From: an uncultured Dorea sp.
GTDB lineage: Bacteria; Bacillota; Clostridia; Lachnospirales; Lachnospiraceae
Direction of reading: 5' to 3'
Length of the DNA stretch: 24,974 nt
Assembly (NCBI GenBank): GCA_910579335.1
Contig: CAJTUQ010000036.1
Location: 1 to 24,974 of the forward strand
Below the pieces are notes generated by a model. That model did no database searches, was not told where the DNA came from, and saw only the letters and a list, made by a program, of their open reading frames with translations. The position numbers were made by a program, and so were the translations under genes. Shown here piece by piece: positions 6,690-15,145 of this stretch (position 1 is its first letter; every line of letters begins with the position of its first letter).

Positions 6690-6772
6690 ATATGCATCAT
6701 ATGATACTAGGGATTCAAAGTCATACCTTTCATGCCTGCGTGAAAGAGTATGGCCTTGAATCGTGCAGGATT

Positions 6773-7999
6773 ATGAAAAAGCAGCGGTTATCGTCAGGAG
6801 CGTGGAAAGTGAATCAGGGAAAGAGAATCAGCCAGGTGTTATTTATTATTGTTTTATGTGTTTTTATTATATATATGGGCGTCCATTTAGATATCGGGCT
6901 GTCTGATGACATGGAAATGTACCTTAACAGTTTTTTCCTTCACCATGCGGAAGAAACATATTTATCCGGATTTTTGTATGCATCGGAAGGGGGAGGGCCT
7001 CCCCCGAAGCAGTGGGTGACAGAGTGTGCGGTCCGTTTCCTGCCGCTTGGGACTTACGTGTCGGAAAATGCGCCTCTTGATATGGAAGTGGAGGACAATG
7101 AGACCTATGAGATGATACTGGAGAGGCAGGCCAATGATGAGAATGCGGTGGATGAGAACGGGAACCTGATTGAGAACAAGGCGGCCGGGGCGCAGGAAAA
7201 ACAAGAGCCTGAACAAATACCTGAAAAAGTGGATACCTCTGAGGAGAAGCTTAAGGATTTTGAATATCTTATCAGTAATTTTTACACGGTTGACGGAACG
7301 ACCTCTGTCACGGAGAAAGATTTGGATGCGAAGAAGCTTTTGACAAAGAATATGAAGATAAATAAGAAAACAAAAGGGCCCAAAGTTCTTATCTACCATA
7401 CGCATTCACAGGAAGACTTCAAGGATTCTAAAAAGGGAGAGCCCGGCACGACGATTCTGGGCATGGGAGCATATCTTTCGGAGCTTTTGAATGAAAAATA
7501 CGGAATCGAGACACTCCACCATGACGGGGTATACGACTTGAACGACGGGGAGATGGACAGGAGCAAAGCTTATCAGCTTGCCGAAAAACAGGTGTCGAAA
7601 ATTTTAAAGGCTCATCCGAGTATTGAGATAGTCATAGACCTTCACCGGGACGGAGTGGGTAGTTCTACCCATCTGGTAACGGACATAGACGGAAAAGAGA
7701 CAGCGCAGATTATGTTTTTTAACGGAATGAGCCGTACAAAAGCAAACGGCGACATTGCCTATCTGCATAATCCGTACATAGAAGACAATCTTGCATTTTC
7801 CCTCCAGATGCAGATTGCCGCGGCGAAGCTTTATCCAGGCTTCACAAGACATATCTACTTAAAAAGCTATCGTTACAACCTGCATCTGAAGCCGAAGTCC
7901 CTGTTAATCGAAGCAGGAGCGCAGACCAATACCGTGGAGGAGATGAGAAATGCAATGGAGGCTCTTGCGAAAGTATTGGATGAATGCGTAAATCAGTAA
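6773..7999 (+). CDS. spoIIP: Stage II sporulation protein P (peptidoglycan hydrolase)
   Basis: 408 residues from ATG 6773 (MKKQRLSSGAW); an in-frame ATG at 6692 would add 27 residues. Neither has a strong ribosome site: GGA stands 2 bases before 6773, while an AGGAGG inside the end of gpr lies about 20 bases before 6692. SpoIIP is the amidase/endopeptidase that works with SpoIID and SpoIIM in engulfment of the forespore. A membrane anchor (VLFIIVLCVFIIYMGVHL) is followed by an acidic linker and the catalytic domain, with LIYHTHSQEDF, VIDLHRDG and LLIEAGAQTNT as zinc and active-site motifs. It is the second gene after gpr. Confidence 0.93.
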   Translation: MKKQRLSSGAWKVNQGKRISQVLFIIVLCVFIIYMGVHLDIGLSDDMEMYLNSFFLHHAEETYLSGFLYASEGGGPPPKQWVTECAVRFLPLGTYVSENAPLDMEVEDNETYEMILERQANDENAVDENGNLIENKAAGAQEKQEPEQIPEKVDTSEEKLKDFEYLISNFYTVDGTTSVTEKDLDAKKLLTKNMKINKKTKGPKVLIYHTHSQEDFKDSKKGEPGTTILGMGAYLSELLNEKYGIETLHHDGVYDLNDGEMDRSKAYQLAEKQVSKILKAHPSIEIVIDLHRDGVGSSTHLVTDIDGKETAQIMFFNGMSRTKANGDIAYLHNPYIEDNLAFSLQMQIAAAKLYPGFTRHIYLKSYRYNLHLKPKSLLIEAGAQTNTVEEMRNAMEALAKVLDECVNQ

Positions 8000-8065
8000 C
8001 CGGCGCAGATCGGCGGTGAAAAAATAACAAAACACATGATGTGGTGTGATATGCAAAAAAATGAT

Positions 8066-8094
8066 TTGCCTAATACTAGATTTTGTGCTAGTAT
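8066..8094 (+). promoter_or_regulatory. Promoter of parE-parC with an overlapping inverted repeat
   Basis: TTGCCT (8066-8071) and TAGTAT (8089-8094) are separated by 17 bases. A perfect inverted repeat, ATACTAG (8073-8079) with CTAGTAT (8088-8094), spans the spacer and covers the -10 box, so a dimeric protein bound there would block RNA polymerase. No regulator is identified. Confidence 0.6.
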
Positions 8095-8134
8095 AGACAA
8101 AGTATGGATAAGTCTGGGAAAGGGTATGTAGGAA

Positions 8135-10057
8135 ATGGCAAAAAGAGATACATATGATGCGGGCAGTATCGCGGTATTGGAAGGGCTGGAGGCGGTCAGG
8201 AAACGCCCTGGCATGTATATAGGAAGTGTCTCTACAAAGGGGCTGAACCACTTGATTTATGAAATAGTGGATAATGCGGTGGATGAGCATCTGGCAGGAT
8301 ATTGCAGTGAGATAAGGGTCACTTTAGAGAAGGATGGTTCGGCAACCGTCTGTGACAATGGCCGGGGCGTGCCGGTTGACCTGCATGCGAAAGGCGTGTC
8401 TGCGGAAAGGGTTGTATATACGACCCTCCACGCCGGGGGGAAATTTGATGATTCTGTGTATAAGACCAGCGGAGGGCTTCACGGAGTCGGTTCATCGGTG
8501 GTTAACGCACTTTCAGCCTACATGGATGTCCAGGTAAGCCTTGGAGGGGAAATCCACCACGACCGTTATGAGCGGGGAATCCCGGTGATTGAACTGGAGA
8601 ACGGCCTGCTTCCGGTGATAGGGAAGACGAAAAAGACAGGGACGAAGATTAATTTCCTGCCGGATGATACGATATTTGAAAAAACAAGGTTCCGCGCCGA
8701 GGAAGTCAAGAGCCGCATGCATGAGACTACTTATCTGAATCCTCGGCTTACGATTGTTTTTGAAGATCTGCGCGGAGAGAAGAAAGAGCGTATCGTCTAC
8801 CATGAGCCGGATGGAATCCTCGGATTTATAAAGGATTTAAATTCGAAAAAGGAACCGGTGCACGACCCGGTTTATTTCAAGGGCGAGGCAGAAGGAATCG
8901 AAGTAGAGGCAGCGTTCCAGTATGTGAACGAATTTCACGAAAATGTATTGGGATTCTGCAATAATATCTATAACGGGGAGGGCGGCACCCATCTGACGGG
9001 ATTTAAGACGACCTTTACCACCGCTATCAACCAGTATGCGAGAGAGCTTGGCATTCTGAAAGAAAAGGATGCGAATTTTACCGGTGCGGATGTGCGCAAC
9101 GGCATGACTGCGATTATCTCGATCAAACACCCGGACCCAAGATTCGAAGGACAGACGAAGACAAAGTTAGATAATCCCGATGCGGCGAAGGCAGTCGGAA
9201 AAGTCGCAGGGGAGGAAATCGTCCGGTACTTCGACAGGAATCTTGACAATTTAAAAAAGGTCATCGGCTGTGCGGAAAAGGCGGCAAAGATTCGAAAGAC
9301 CGAGGAGAAGGCGAAGACCAATCTTTTGACAAAACAGAAATATTCCTTTGACAGCAACGGGAAGCTTGCCAACTGTGAGAGCCGCGACGTAAAAAAATGT
9401 GAGATATTTATTGTGGAGGGAGATTCTGCGGGCGGTTCGGCCAAGACTGCCAGAGACAGGATGTACCAGGCGATTCTGCCCATCCGAGGCAAGATTTTAA
9501 ATGTGGAAAAGGCAAGTATTGATAAGGTGCTTGCCAATGCGGAAATCAAGACGATGATAAACGCGTTCGGCTGCGGGTTCTCGGAAGGATACGGCAATGA
9601 TTTTGACATTCGCAAGCTCAGGTATGACAAGATTATTATCATGGCGGATGCGGACGTGGACGGCGCGCATATTTCCACATTGCTTTTGACTTTATTCTAT
9701 CGGTTTATGCCGGAGCTGATTTACGAGGGACATGTCTATCTTGCTATGCCGCCGCTTTACAAGGCGATGCCGAAAAAGGGGGAGGAAGAATACCTCTATG
9801 ATGACAAGGCGCTGGAGAGGTACAGGAAGAGTCACGACGGGCCTTTTACGCTGCAGAGGTATAAGGGCCTTGGGGAGATGGATGCAGAGCAGCTCTGGGA
9901 CACGACATTGAACCCTAAGACAAGACTTTTAAAGCTTGTGGAAATCGAGGATGCAAGAATGGCGTCCAGCGTTACGGAGATGCTCATGGGGACGGAGGTC
10001 CCTCCCAGACGCACCTTTATTTATGAAAATGCGACGGAGGCGGAGTTAGATATTTAG
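8135..10057 (+). CDS. parE: Type IIA topoisomerase B subunit, topoisomerase IV-like
   Basis: 640 residues. The GHKL ATPase domain has Glu43 and Asn47 in YEIVDNAVDEH, the DNGRGVPV motif and the GGLHGVGSSVVNALS lid. The transducer carries QTKTKL. The TOPRIM domain follows, with IVEGDSAGGSA (Glu near 427) and the metal-binding MADADVDGAHI, then RYKGLGEMD at the C-terminal end. The subunit hydrolyses ATP to drive DNA strand passage. Sequence alone leaves GyrB and ParE hard to separate. I favour ParE because the partner A subunit lacks a GyrA box, and because this pair sits by spoIIP rather than by dnaA/recF. It has its own promoter (8066-8094), and parC begins 48 bases downstream. Confidence 0.85.
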   Translation: MAKRDTYDAGSIAVLEGLEAVRKRPGMYIGSVSTKGLNHLIYEIVDNAVDEHLAGYCSEIRVTLEKDGSATVCDNGRGVPVDLHAKGVSAERVVYTTLHAGGKFDDSVYKTSGGLHGVGSSVVNALSAYMDVQVSLGGEIHHDRYERGIPVIELENGLLPVIGKTKKTGTKINFLPDDTIFEKTRFRAEEVKSRMHETTYLNPRLTIVFEDLRGEKKERIVYHEPDGILGFIKDLNSKKEPVHDPVYFKGEAEGIEVEAAFQYVNEFHENVLGFCNNIYNGEGGTHLTGFKTTFTTAINQYARELGILKEKDANFTGADVRNGMTAIISIKHPDPRFEGQTKTKLDNPDAAKAVGKVAGEEIVRYFDRNLDNLKKVIGCAEKAAKIRKTEEKAKTNLLTKQKYSFDSNGKLANCESRDVKKCEIFIVEGDSAGGSAKTARDRMYQAILPIRGKILNVEKASIDKVLANAEIKTMINAFGCGFSEGYGNDFDIRKLRYDKIIIMADADVDGAHISTLLLTLFYRFMPELIYEGHVYLAMPPLYKAMPKKGEEEYLYDDKALERYRKSHDGPFTLQRYKGLGEMDAEQLWDTTLNPKTRLLKLVEIEDARMASSVTEMLMGTEVPPRRTFIYENATEAELDI

Positions 10058-10105
10058 TACGGCAAAGGTTTGCGGTCTACGGACTGGTATTGAGGAGAAA
10101 AAGAA

Positions 10106-12346
10106 ATGCAGGATTCACAGATTATCAGAACCGAGTATTCGGAAGTGATGAAAAAATCATATATTGATTATGCCATGAGCGTTATTATTGCAAGAGCGCT
10201 GCCGGATGTGCGGGACGGGTTAAAGCCGGTGCAGCGGCGTACGCTTTATGACATGCATGAGCTTGGCATCCGGTATGACAGGCCTTACAGAAAATGTGCG
10301 CGTATCGTGGGCGATACGATGGGTAAATACCATCCTCACGGGGACAGTTCCATCTATGAAGCATTAGTCGTTATGGCGCAGGATTTTAAAAAAGGAATGA
10401 TTCTGGTGGACGGCCACGGAAATTTCGGCTCCATCGAGGGGGACGGGGCGGCCGCCATGCGTTATACCGAGGCGCGCCTTGCCAAGCTTACGCAGGATGT
10501 GTACCTTGCAGATTTGGACAAGGATATTATTAATTTCCTGCCGAATTTCGACGAGACAGAGAAAGAGCCGGAAGTGCTGCCCGTACGTGTCCCGAATCTT
10601 CTTGTAAATGGAGCGGAAGGAATTGCCGTCGGTATGGCCACCAGCATCCCGACCCATAATTTGTGCGAGGTTATCGATGCGGTTAAGGCATATATGAAAA
10701 ATGATGAAATCAGCACAAAGCAATTGATGAGATATATAAAGGGTCCCGATTTCCCCACAGGCGGAATCGTGGTGAATAAAGACGACCTTTTAAGTATATA
10801 TGAGAGCGGGACGGGAAAGATTAAGATCCGCGGGAAAGTCGAGGTAGAGGAGATGAAAGGGGGCAAAAAGCGCCTGGTCATTTCTGAGATACCGTATACG
10901 ATGATTGGAGCGGGGATTGGGAAATTTTTAAATGATGTCTGTTCTCTTGTAGAATCAAAGAAAACCTCTGACATTGTGGATATTTCCAATATGTCTTCCA
11001 AAGAGGGAATCCGCATTGTTATTGAGCTGAAGCGCGGGGCGGATGCAGAAAACCTTACCAATATGCTCTATAAGAAAACCCGCCTTGAAGATACCTTTGG
11101 GGTGAATATGCTGGCAGTTGCCGGAGGAAGGCCGGAGACAATGGGGCTTAAGAAGATTATTGAGCACCATGTGGATTTCCAGTTTGAACTGGCGACAAGA
11201 AAATATAAGACTCTTCTTGGGAAAGAGCAGGATAAAAAAGAGATACAGGAAGGGCTTATCAAGGCTTGCGACGTCATTGACTTAATTATTGAAATCCTTA
11301 GGGGAAGCCGTTCGGTGAAGGATGCAAAGGCATGTCTGACAGAAGGGAATACAGAAAATATTAAATTCAAATCAAGCATTTCCAAAAAGATGGCGGCAAT
11401 GCTTCGATTTACGGAGCGTCAGGCGCAGGCGATACTGGATATGCGTCTATACAAGCTTATCGGCCTTGAGATAGAGGCTTTGATGAAAGAGCATGAGGAA
11501 ACTCTGAAAAATATTTCAAGATATGAGGACATACTGAACCATTACGATTCTATGGCGGACGTAATTATTGCGGACCTTGACAGGATAAAGAAGGAATACG
11601 GGAGAAAGCGCCGGACGGCGGTGGAGAATGCGGCGGAAGCGGTTTTTGAGGAAAAGAAGCTAGAGGAGCAGGAAATCGTATTCCTGATGGACCGTTTCGG
11701 GTATGCGAAGACGGTAGATACCGCAGTGTACGAGCGCAATAAGGAGGCTGCCGATTCTGAGAATAAATATATCTTAAGCTGTATGAATACGGGCAGGCTC
11801 TGCGTGTTTACAGATACGGGCAGGATGCACCAGATAAAGATGCAGGATATCCCTTTTGGGAAATTCAGGGATAAAGGACTTCCTATTGATAACGTCAGCA
11901 ACTATGACAGTGCAAAGGAGCAGATCGTGTATCTTTGTGATTCGGAGCAGCTGCGCTTTGCAAAGCTTTTTTTTGCCACAAAGCTGGGGATGATAAAAAA
12001 GGTGGAAGGGACAGAGTTCCAGGTTGCGAAGCGCACTATTGCGGCGACAAAGCTTTCGGAGGACGATGCGGTGGCGGCGGTGGACGTGATTGCGGACAAT
12101 ATGCAGATCGTGCTCCGGTCGGCGGAAGGATATTTTCTTAAATTCCCTGCGTCGGAGGTGCCGGAAAAGAAAAAGGGAGCCGTCGGCGTACGAGGGATGA
12201 AGCTGAGGAAAAGAGACAGGCTTGCGCAGGCGTATCTGTTTGAGGAGGGTTCGGAATATAAGGTTGTTTCCGGTGATAACGAGATAGCGCTGGGACGTCT
12301 CAAAACTGGGAAAAGAGACGGGTCAGGTACAAAACCAAGAGGATAA
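10106..12346 (+). CDS. parC: Type IIA topoisomerase A subunit, topoisomerase IV-like
   Basis: 746 residues. The breakage-reunion domain has the catalytic Tyr120 in AAAMRYTEARL and the quinolone-determining loop HPHGDSSIYEAL with the sensitive-type Ser81 and Glu85. The C-terminal beta-pinwheel is short. Its first blade has YERNKEAADSENKY where DNA gyrase carries the GyrA box (QRRGGKG), so this enzyme should decatenate and relax DNA rather than introduce negative supercoils; that is inference from family knowledge. GAGGAG precedes the ATG. It is probably co-transcribed with parE and is followed by a GC-rich hairpin at 12354-12377. Confidence 0.85.
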   Translation: MQDSQIIRTEYSEVMKKSYIDYAMSVIIARALPDVRDGLKPVQRRTLYDMHELGIRYDRPYRKCARIVGDTMGKYHPHGDSSIYEALVVMAQDFKKGMILVDGHGNFGSIEGDGAAAMRYTEARLAKLTQDVYLADLDKDIINFLPNFDETEKEPEVLPVRVPNLLVNGAEGIAVGMATSIPTHNLCEVIDAVKAYMKNDEISTKQLMRYIKGPDFPTGGIVVNKDDLLSIYESGTGKIKIRGKVEVEEMKGGKKRLVISEIPYTMIGAGIGKFLNDVCSLVESKKTSDIVDISNMSSKEGIRIVIELKRGADAENLTNMLYKKTRLEDTFGVNMLAVAGGRPETMGLKKIIEHHVDFQFELATRKYKTLLGKEQDKKEIQEGLIKACDVIDLIIEILRGSRSVKDAKACLTEGNTENIKFKSSISKKMAAMLRFTERQAQAILDMRLYKLIGLEIEALMKEHEETLKNISRYEDILNHYDSMADVIIADLDRIKKEYGRKRRTAVENAAEAVFEEKKLEEQEIVFLMDRFGYAKTVDTAVYERNKEAADSENKYILSCMNTGRLCVFTDTGRMHQIKMQDIPFGKFRDKGLPIDNVSNYDSAKEQIVYLCDSEQLRFAKLFFATKLGMIKKVEGTEFQVAKRTIAATKLSEDDAVAAVDVIADNMQIVLRSAEGYFLKFPASEVPEKKKGAVGVRGMKLRKRDRLAQAYLFEEGSEYKVVSGDNEIALGRLKTGKRDGSGTKPRG

Positions 12347-12353
12347 AACAGGG

Positions 12354-12377
12354 GGCCCGAAAGGAGAATTTCGGGCC
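12354..12377 (+). terminator. Hairpin terminator after parC
   Basis: GGCCCGAAA and TTTCGGGCC pair perfectly over 9 bp with a 6-base loop, 7 bases beyond the stop codon. Only a weak T-rich tail (TCTTAGTAT) follows. Confidence 0.65.
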
Positions 12378-12401
12378 TCTTAGTATATACACAAAATCTA
12401 T

Positions 12402-12432
12402 TACCAGTTATAGCATTAACTATGATAGTTTT
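12402..12432 (+). promoter_or_regulatory. Possible LytTR-type direct repeat upstream of the regulator gene
   Basis: AGTT cores at 12406-12409 and 12427-12430 are spaced 21 bp apart, the usual two-turn spacing of paired LytTR-family binding sites. The flanks match the loose family consensus only partly. The second core also lies in a perfect dyad (AACTAT-G-ATAGTT, 12418-12430). A weak promoter (TTGCGA, 17 bp, TATCTA) follows. Autoregulation is a hypothesis. Confidence 0.25.
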
Positions 12433-12514
12433 GCAAAATAAAGTTGTTGCGATTGATTTTTTACTGTTATATCTATAAAATAGGGATAAGACAATTAGAA
12501 ATGGGGAGAACAAT

Positions 12515-13231
12515 ATGTTTCAAATCGTAGTTTTTGATGAGAGACGAAGCAGTGAGAGAACTAGGAAGATATTGGAACAGTATGCTCATAAGAACCAGAT
12601 GTCTTTTCAGATTGAAACAATCTTTGAAGAACCAAAACTTTTGAAGTATTTGGGGGAACATCAGGATTTGGATGTGGTTTTTCTTGATATCCGCGTAGGA
12701 GAGAGTGTTGACGGTATTGATGTTGCGAAAAAGATAAACATTCTTGCCCCGCGGGTAGCTATCGTATTCCTGACAGGATATACGGACTACGCTACGGAAG
12801 TATATGATGCAAGGCAGTTATATTTTGCAAAGAGAGAAGAATTGGGGCAGAGTCTTGTAGGTATTTTTTCCAGACTGCATTCCGAGACTGCAAGACGTAA
12901 CAGAGGCTTTGTTCATATACATGCGAAAGGGAAAGAACTCATTATCAGAGAAGAAGAGATCATGTTCATCGAGAGAAATGGGCGGACAACCCGGATACAT
13001 TGCAGAAAAGAAACGGTAGACATCTCAGAAAAATTGTCCGAGTTGGAGAAGAAACTGAATCCGGTTATCTTCGTACGTTGTCACAACAGCTTCATCGTAA
13101 ACTTTATGGCCGTACGAGAATTTACCAGAACGGATTTTGTGCTGAATGATGAGAGTATTATTCCTATCAGCAGGTATAAGTTGAATGAGACAAGGGAGCG
13201 GTTCTTTGTGTGGTCAAAGCAGTATATTTAG
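12515..13231 (+). CDS. LytTR-family response regulator (orphan)
   Basis: 238 residues. The receiver domain (1-120) has an acidic pair (Asp8, Glu9), the phospho-acceptor Asp58 in VVFLDIRVG, and a LTGYTDYATEVYDARQLYF region with a lysine shortly after. The LytTR DNA-binding domain (about 138-235) includes EEEIMFIERNGRTTRIHC and FVRCHNSFIVNF. Regulators of this kind usually pair with a sensor kinase and control secreted or surface functions. No kinase gene is adjacent, so its input is unknown. GGGGAG stands before the ATG. The gene stands alone between a hairpin after parC and a terminator at 13264-13295, upstream of a lipoprotein and surface-protein pair that it might control; that link is inference from position only. 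Confidence 0.88.
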   Translation: MFQIVVFDERRSSERTRKILEQYAHKNQMSFQIETIFEEPKLLKYLGEHQDLDVVFLDIRVGESVDGIDVAKKINILAPRVAIVFLTGYTDYATEVYDARQLYFAKREELGQSLVGIFSRLHSETARRNRGFVHIHAKGKELIIREEEIMFIERNGRTTRIHCRKETVDISEKLSELEKKLNPVIFVRCHNSFIVNFMAVREFTRTDFVLNDESIIPISRYKLNETRERFFVWSKQYI

Positions 13232-13263
13232 ACTAGAAAAAACTGAATATTGAAAAGACGGAT

Positions 13264-13295
13264 GGGGCTGGCGCATGGATGCGGCAGTCCTTTTT
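13264..13295 (+). terminator. Terminator after the LytTR regulator gene
   Basis: GGGGCTGGCGCAT (13264-13276) pairs imperfectly with ATGCGGCAGTCC (13279-13290), followed by TTTTT. It would separate the regulator transcript from the lipoprotein gene. Confidence 0.6.
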
Positions 13296-13428
13296 ATGTC
13301 GGTTCTTGTTTCGCGGCAGTTTATAAATATTTAATTTTGTTTTAATTTTTCCATTTTATCCTATTACTTAGTTGTGGAAAAATGAGTGATGTGATAATCT
13401 GTTAGGAAGATATGACAGAAGGAGGAGC

Positions 13429-14625
13429 ATGATGAAAAGAAGGTTAGGGATTATCATTTTAATAATTGCGGTAGCTGCGTCCATGTGCGGATGTTCAGGA
13501 AAAGAGACGCCGAAGAAAGAGATTACGAAAGAAGACGAGCCGGAAAAAATATTGAAAGAGGCGCTTAAGAAGCTTGATAAAGAAGAACACAAGGCCATCG
13601 AGTCAAAGAGCGTGACCTATTATGATAACGAAACGCAGGAAGAGGAATATTATACATGCATTTATGATGCAAAGAAGAAGATTGTAGAAAGAAAATCCCA
13701 AGACGAGGATGAGACAGGAACGGTATACCATTGTTTTAATGTAAAAGAAAAGAAAGGGTATGGCGTTTATGTCAAAGACGGCCTGACGGATGGAAAATGG
13801 AAATATTATAAAGAAAATCTTGATTCAGATGAGGAGAGCGAATTTGAATATTGGCTGAGTGAATTTGACCCTTCCTATACAGAGGAAAAAGGGTACAGCA
13901 ATATCAAATTCAGCAACGAGGGCGAGGATGAGTTAAACGGGGTAAAGACGATACGGATTAAAGTAACTGCTGATGAGGCCTATGACAGCGGTGAGAGAAC
14001 AGAGGAGGACATGACGAGAAAGAGCGTGCTGGATGAGTACGGCTGGAGTGAGGAAGAAATCAAGCTTGTGGACGGATTCTCAGACATTCTCGACAATTAT
14101 GTGGCGGCCAGCAACGAGAGCGTGGGCGAGACGACCGTGAAGGCAGCCCTTACGGTATGGGTAGATGCAAAGGAGAGGACGATATTAAAAAGCCGTTCGG
14201 CGACAAAGATTGACAGCGCACAGGACGATGCATCCAAAAAGGCATTGGATGTTTTTAACAATGAATATTGGAAAATCGACATGATTCACCAGAGCATTGT
14301 GGACGGGATGACGCCAGAGGAGGCAAAGGCGTCGCTGGAAAGCGACTTGAAGGCGATGGAGCAGCCGGAGGAGATTTCCGGAGATGCACAAGAGGCAGGG
14401 GAAGAGTTCAGTGAGGAAGACGAAATGGACGAATTTGCAGCGGTTACAAAAACCGTTGTGACGAAGAAAATCATGTCCGGAAAGAACTGCCCTGAAATGG
14501 GAGAGCTGCCGAAGGATTATGAAGAGATAAAGCAGGAAGAATATTTTGAGGGGGATTTCGATTCACTGGAAGAAAACGATGACTACTTCTCAGAGGACGA
14601 AGAATTTGAAGATGAGTTTGAGTAA
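13429..14625 (+). CDS. Acidic surface lipoprotein of unknown function
   Basis: 398 residues. A lipoprotein signal peptide is clear: MMKRR, a hydrophobic core (LGIIILIIAVAASM) and a lipobox ending at Cys22 (MCGC-SGK). The mature protein is rich in Lys and Glu. A central region with NVKEKKGYGVYVKDG, ELNGVKTIRIKVTADE and a late LTVWVDAKERTILKS strand resembles the LolA/LppX-like or DUF6612-type lipoproteins of Firmicutes, but I cannot confirm a family. The last 60 residues are almost purely acidic (EEFSEEDEMDEF, FSEDEEFEDEFE), suggesting a disordered, metal- or cation-binding tail. AAGGAGGAG precedes tandem ATGs. The next gene starts inside its 3' end (14-base overlap), so they are probably translated together. 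Confidence 0.8.
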   Translation: MMKRRLGIIILIIAVAASMCGCSGKETPKKEITKEDEPEKILKEALKKLDKEEHKAIESKSVTYYDNETQEEEYYTCIYDAKKKIVERKSQDEDETGTVYHCFNVKEKKGYGVYVKDGLTDGKWKYYKENLDSDEESEFEYWLSEFDPSYTEEKGYSNIKFSNEGEDELNGVKTIRIKVTADEAYDSGERTEEDMTRKSVLDEYGWSEEEIKLVDGFSDILDNYVAASNESVGETTVKAALTVWVDAKERTILKSRSATKIDSAQDDASKKALDVFNNEYWKIDMIHQSIVDGMTPEEAKASLESDLKAMEQPEEISGDAQEAGEEFSEEDEMDEFAAVTKTVVTKKIMSGKNCPEMGELPKDYEEIKQEEYFEGDFDSLEENDDYFSEDEEFEDEFE

Positions 14626-14740
14626 GAGTAACATAATTAAGAGGGGGGCGGCATGGTCTCTTGCACTGGTGCTCTTGATAAGTTCAGCGGATTTTGTCTG
14701 TGCGGCGGAGACAGAAGGGGCGCAGGCAGATACTGTGGGA

Positions 14741-14812
14741 GCACAAGAGCCGGATAAATCGACGGATATTGAAGAAGCACAGGAGCCGGATAAATCGGCG
14801 GAAGTTAAGGAG
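14741..14812 (+). repeat. Two 36-nt tandem repeats in the surface-protein gene
   Basis: Units start at 14741 and 14777, each with the GCACA(A/G)GAGCCGGATAAAT core, coding for AQEPDKS repeats just after the signal peptide. Confidence 0.75.
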
Positions 14813-15016
14813 CCGGAAATTTCCGGCAAAGAAGAGGAGCCGGAGAGTGTACAAAAAGAAGCCGCAGCCGGAAAACAGGTAAGAAGGTTAGAAACTGAAA
14901 AAGAAATAACGAAACTCTGCGGCGAGGTGTTTACCATCGATGTGGAGCTGGTTGATGAGACAGAGAGTAAAGAAGAGAAAGCGCCGGAAAAAGAGACGGA
15001 GGCTGGAGAAGCGGAG

Positions 15017-15145
15017 GAAGACGGAGTGTTGGCCGCACAATCCGGGAAAGAAGACGAAACGCCGGCCGCACAATCCAGGGAAGACGGAGTGATGGCCGTA
15101 CAATCCGGGAAAGAGGAAGACGAAACGCCGGCCGCACAATCCGGG
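15017..15145 (+). repeat. Two long tandem repeats (63 and 66 nt) coding for acidic AQSGKE repeats
   Basis: Units at 15017-15079 and 15080-15145 both begin GAAGACGGAGTG and each hold two copies of a GGCCGCACAATCCGGG-like core. They code for AAQSGKEDETPAAQS-type units within the Glu-rich insertion of the surface protein. Near-identity implies recent duplication and likely length variation between strains. Confidence 0.8.

Noticed and set aside
8968..9678. 236-codon minus-strand open frame opposite parE
   Set aside because: It is antisense to conserved parE sequence, has biased low-complexity composition (many Ser, Phe, Ile), no ribosome site and no recognisable motif.
11900..12513. 203-codon minus-strand open frame at the end of parC
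   Set aside because: It is mostly antisense to the conserved parC C-terminal domain, with Ser/Phe-rich composition and no ribosome site.
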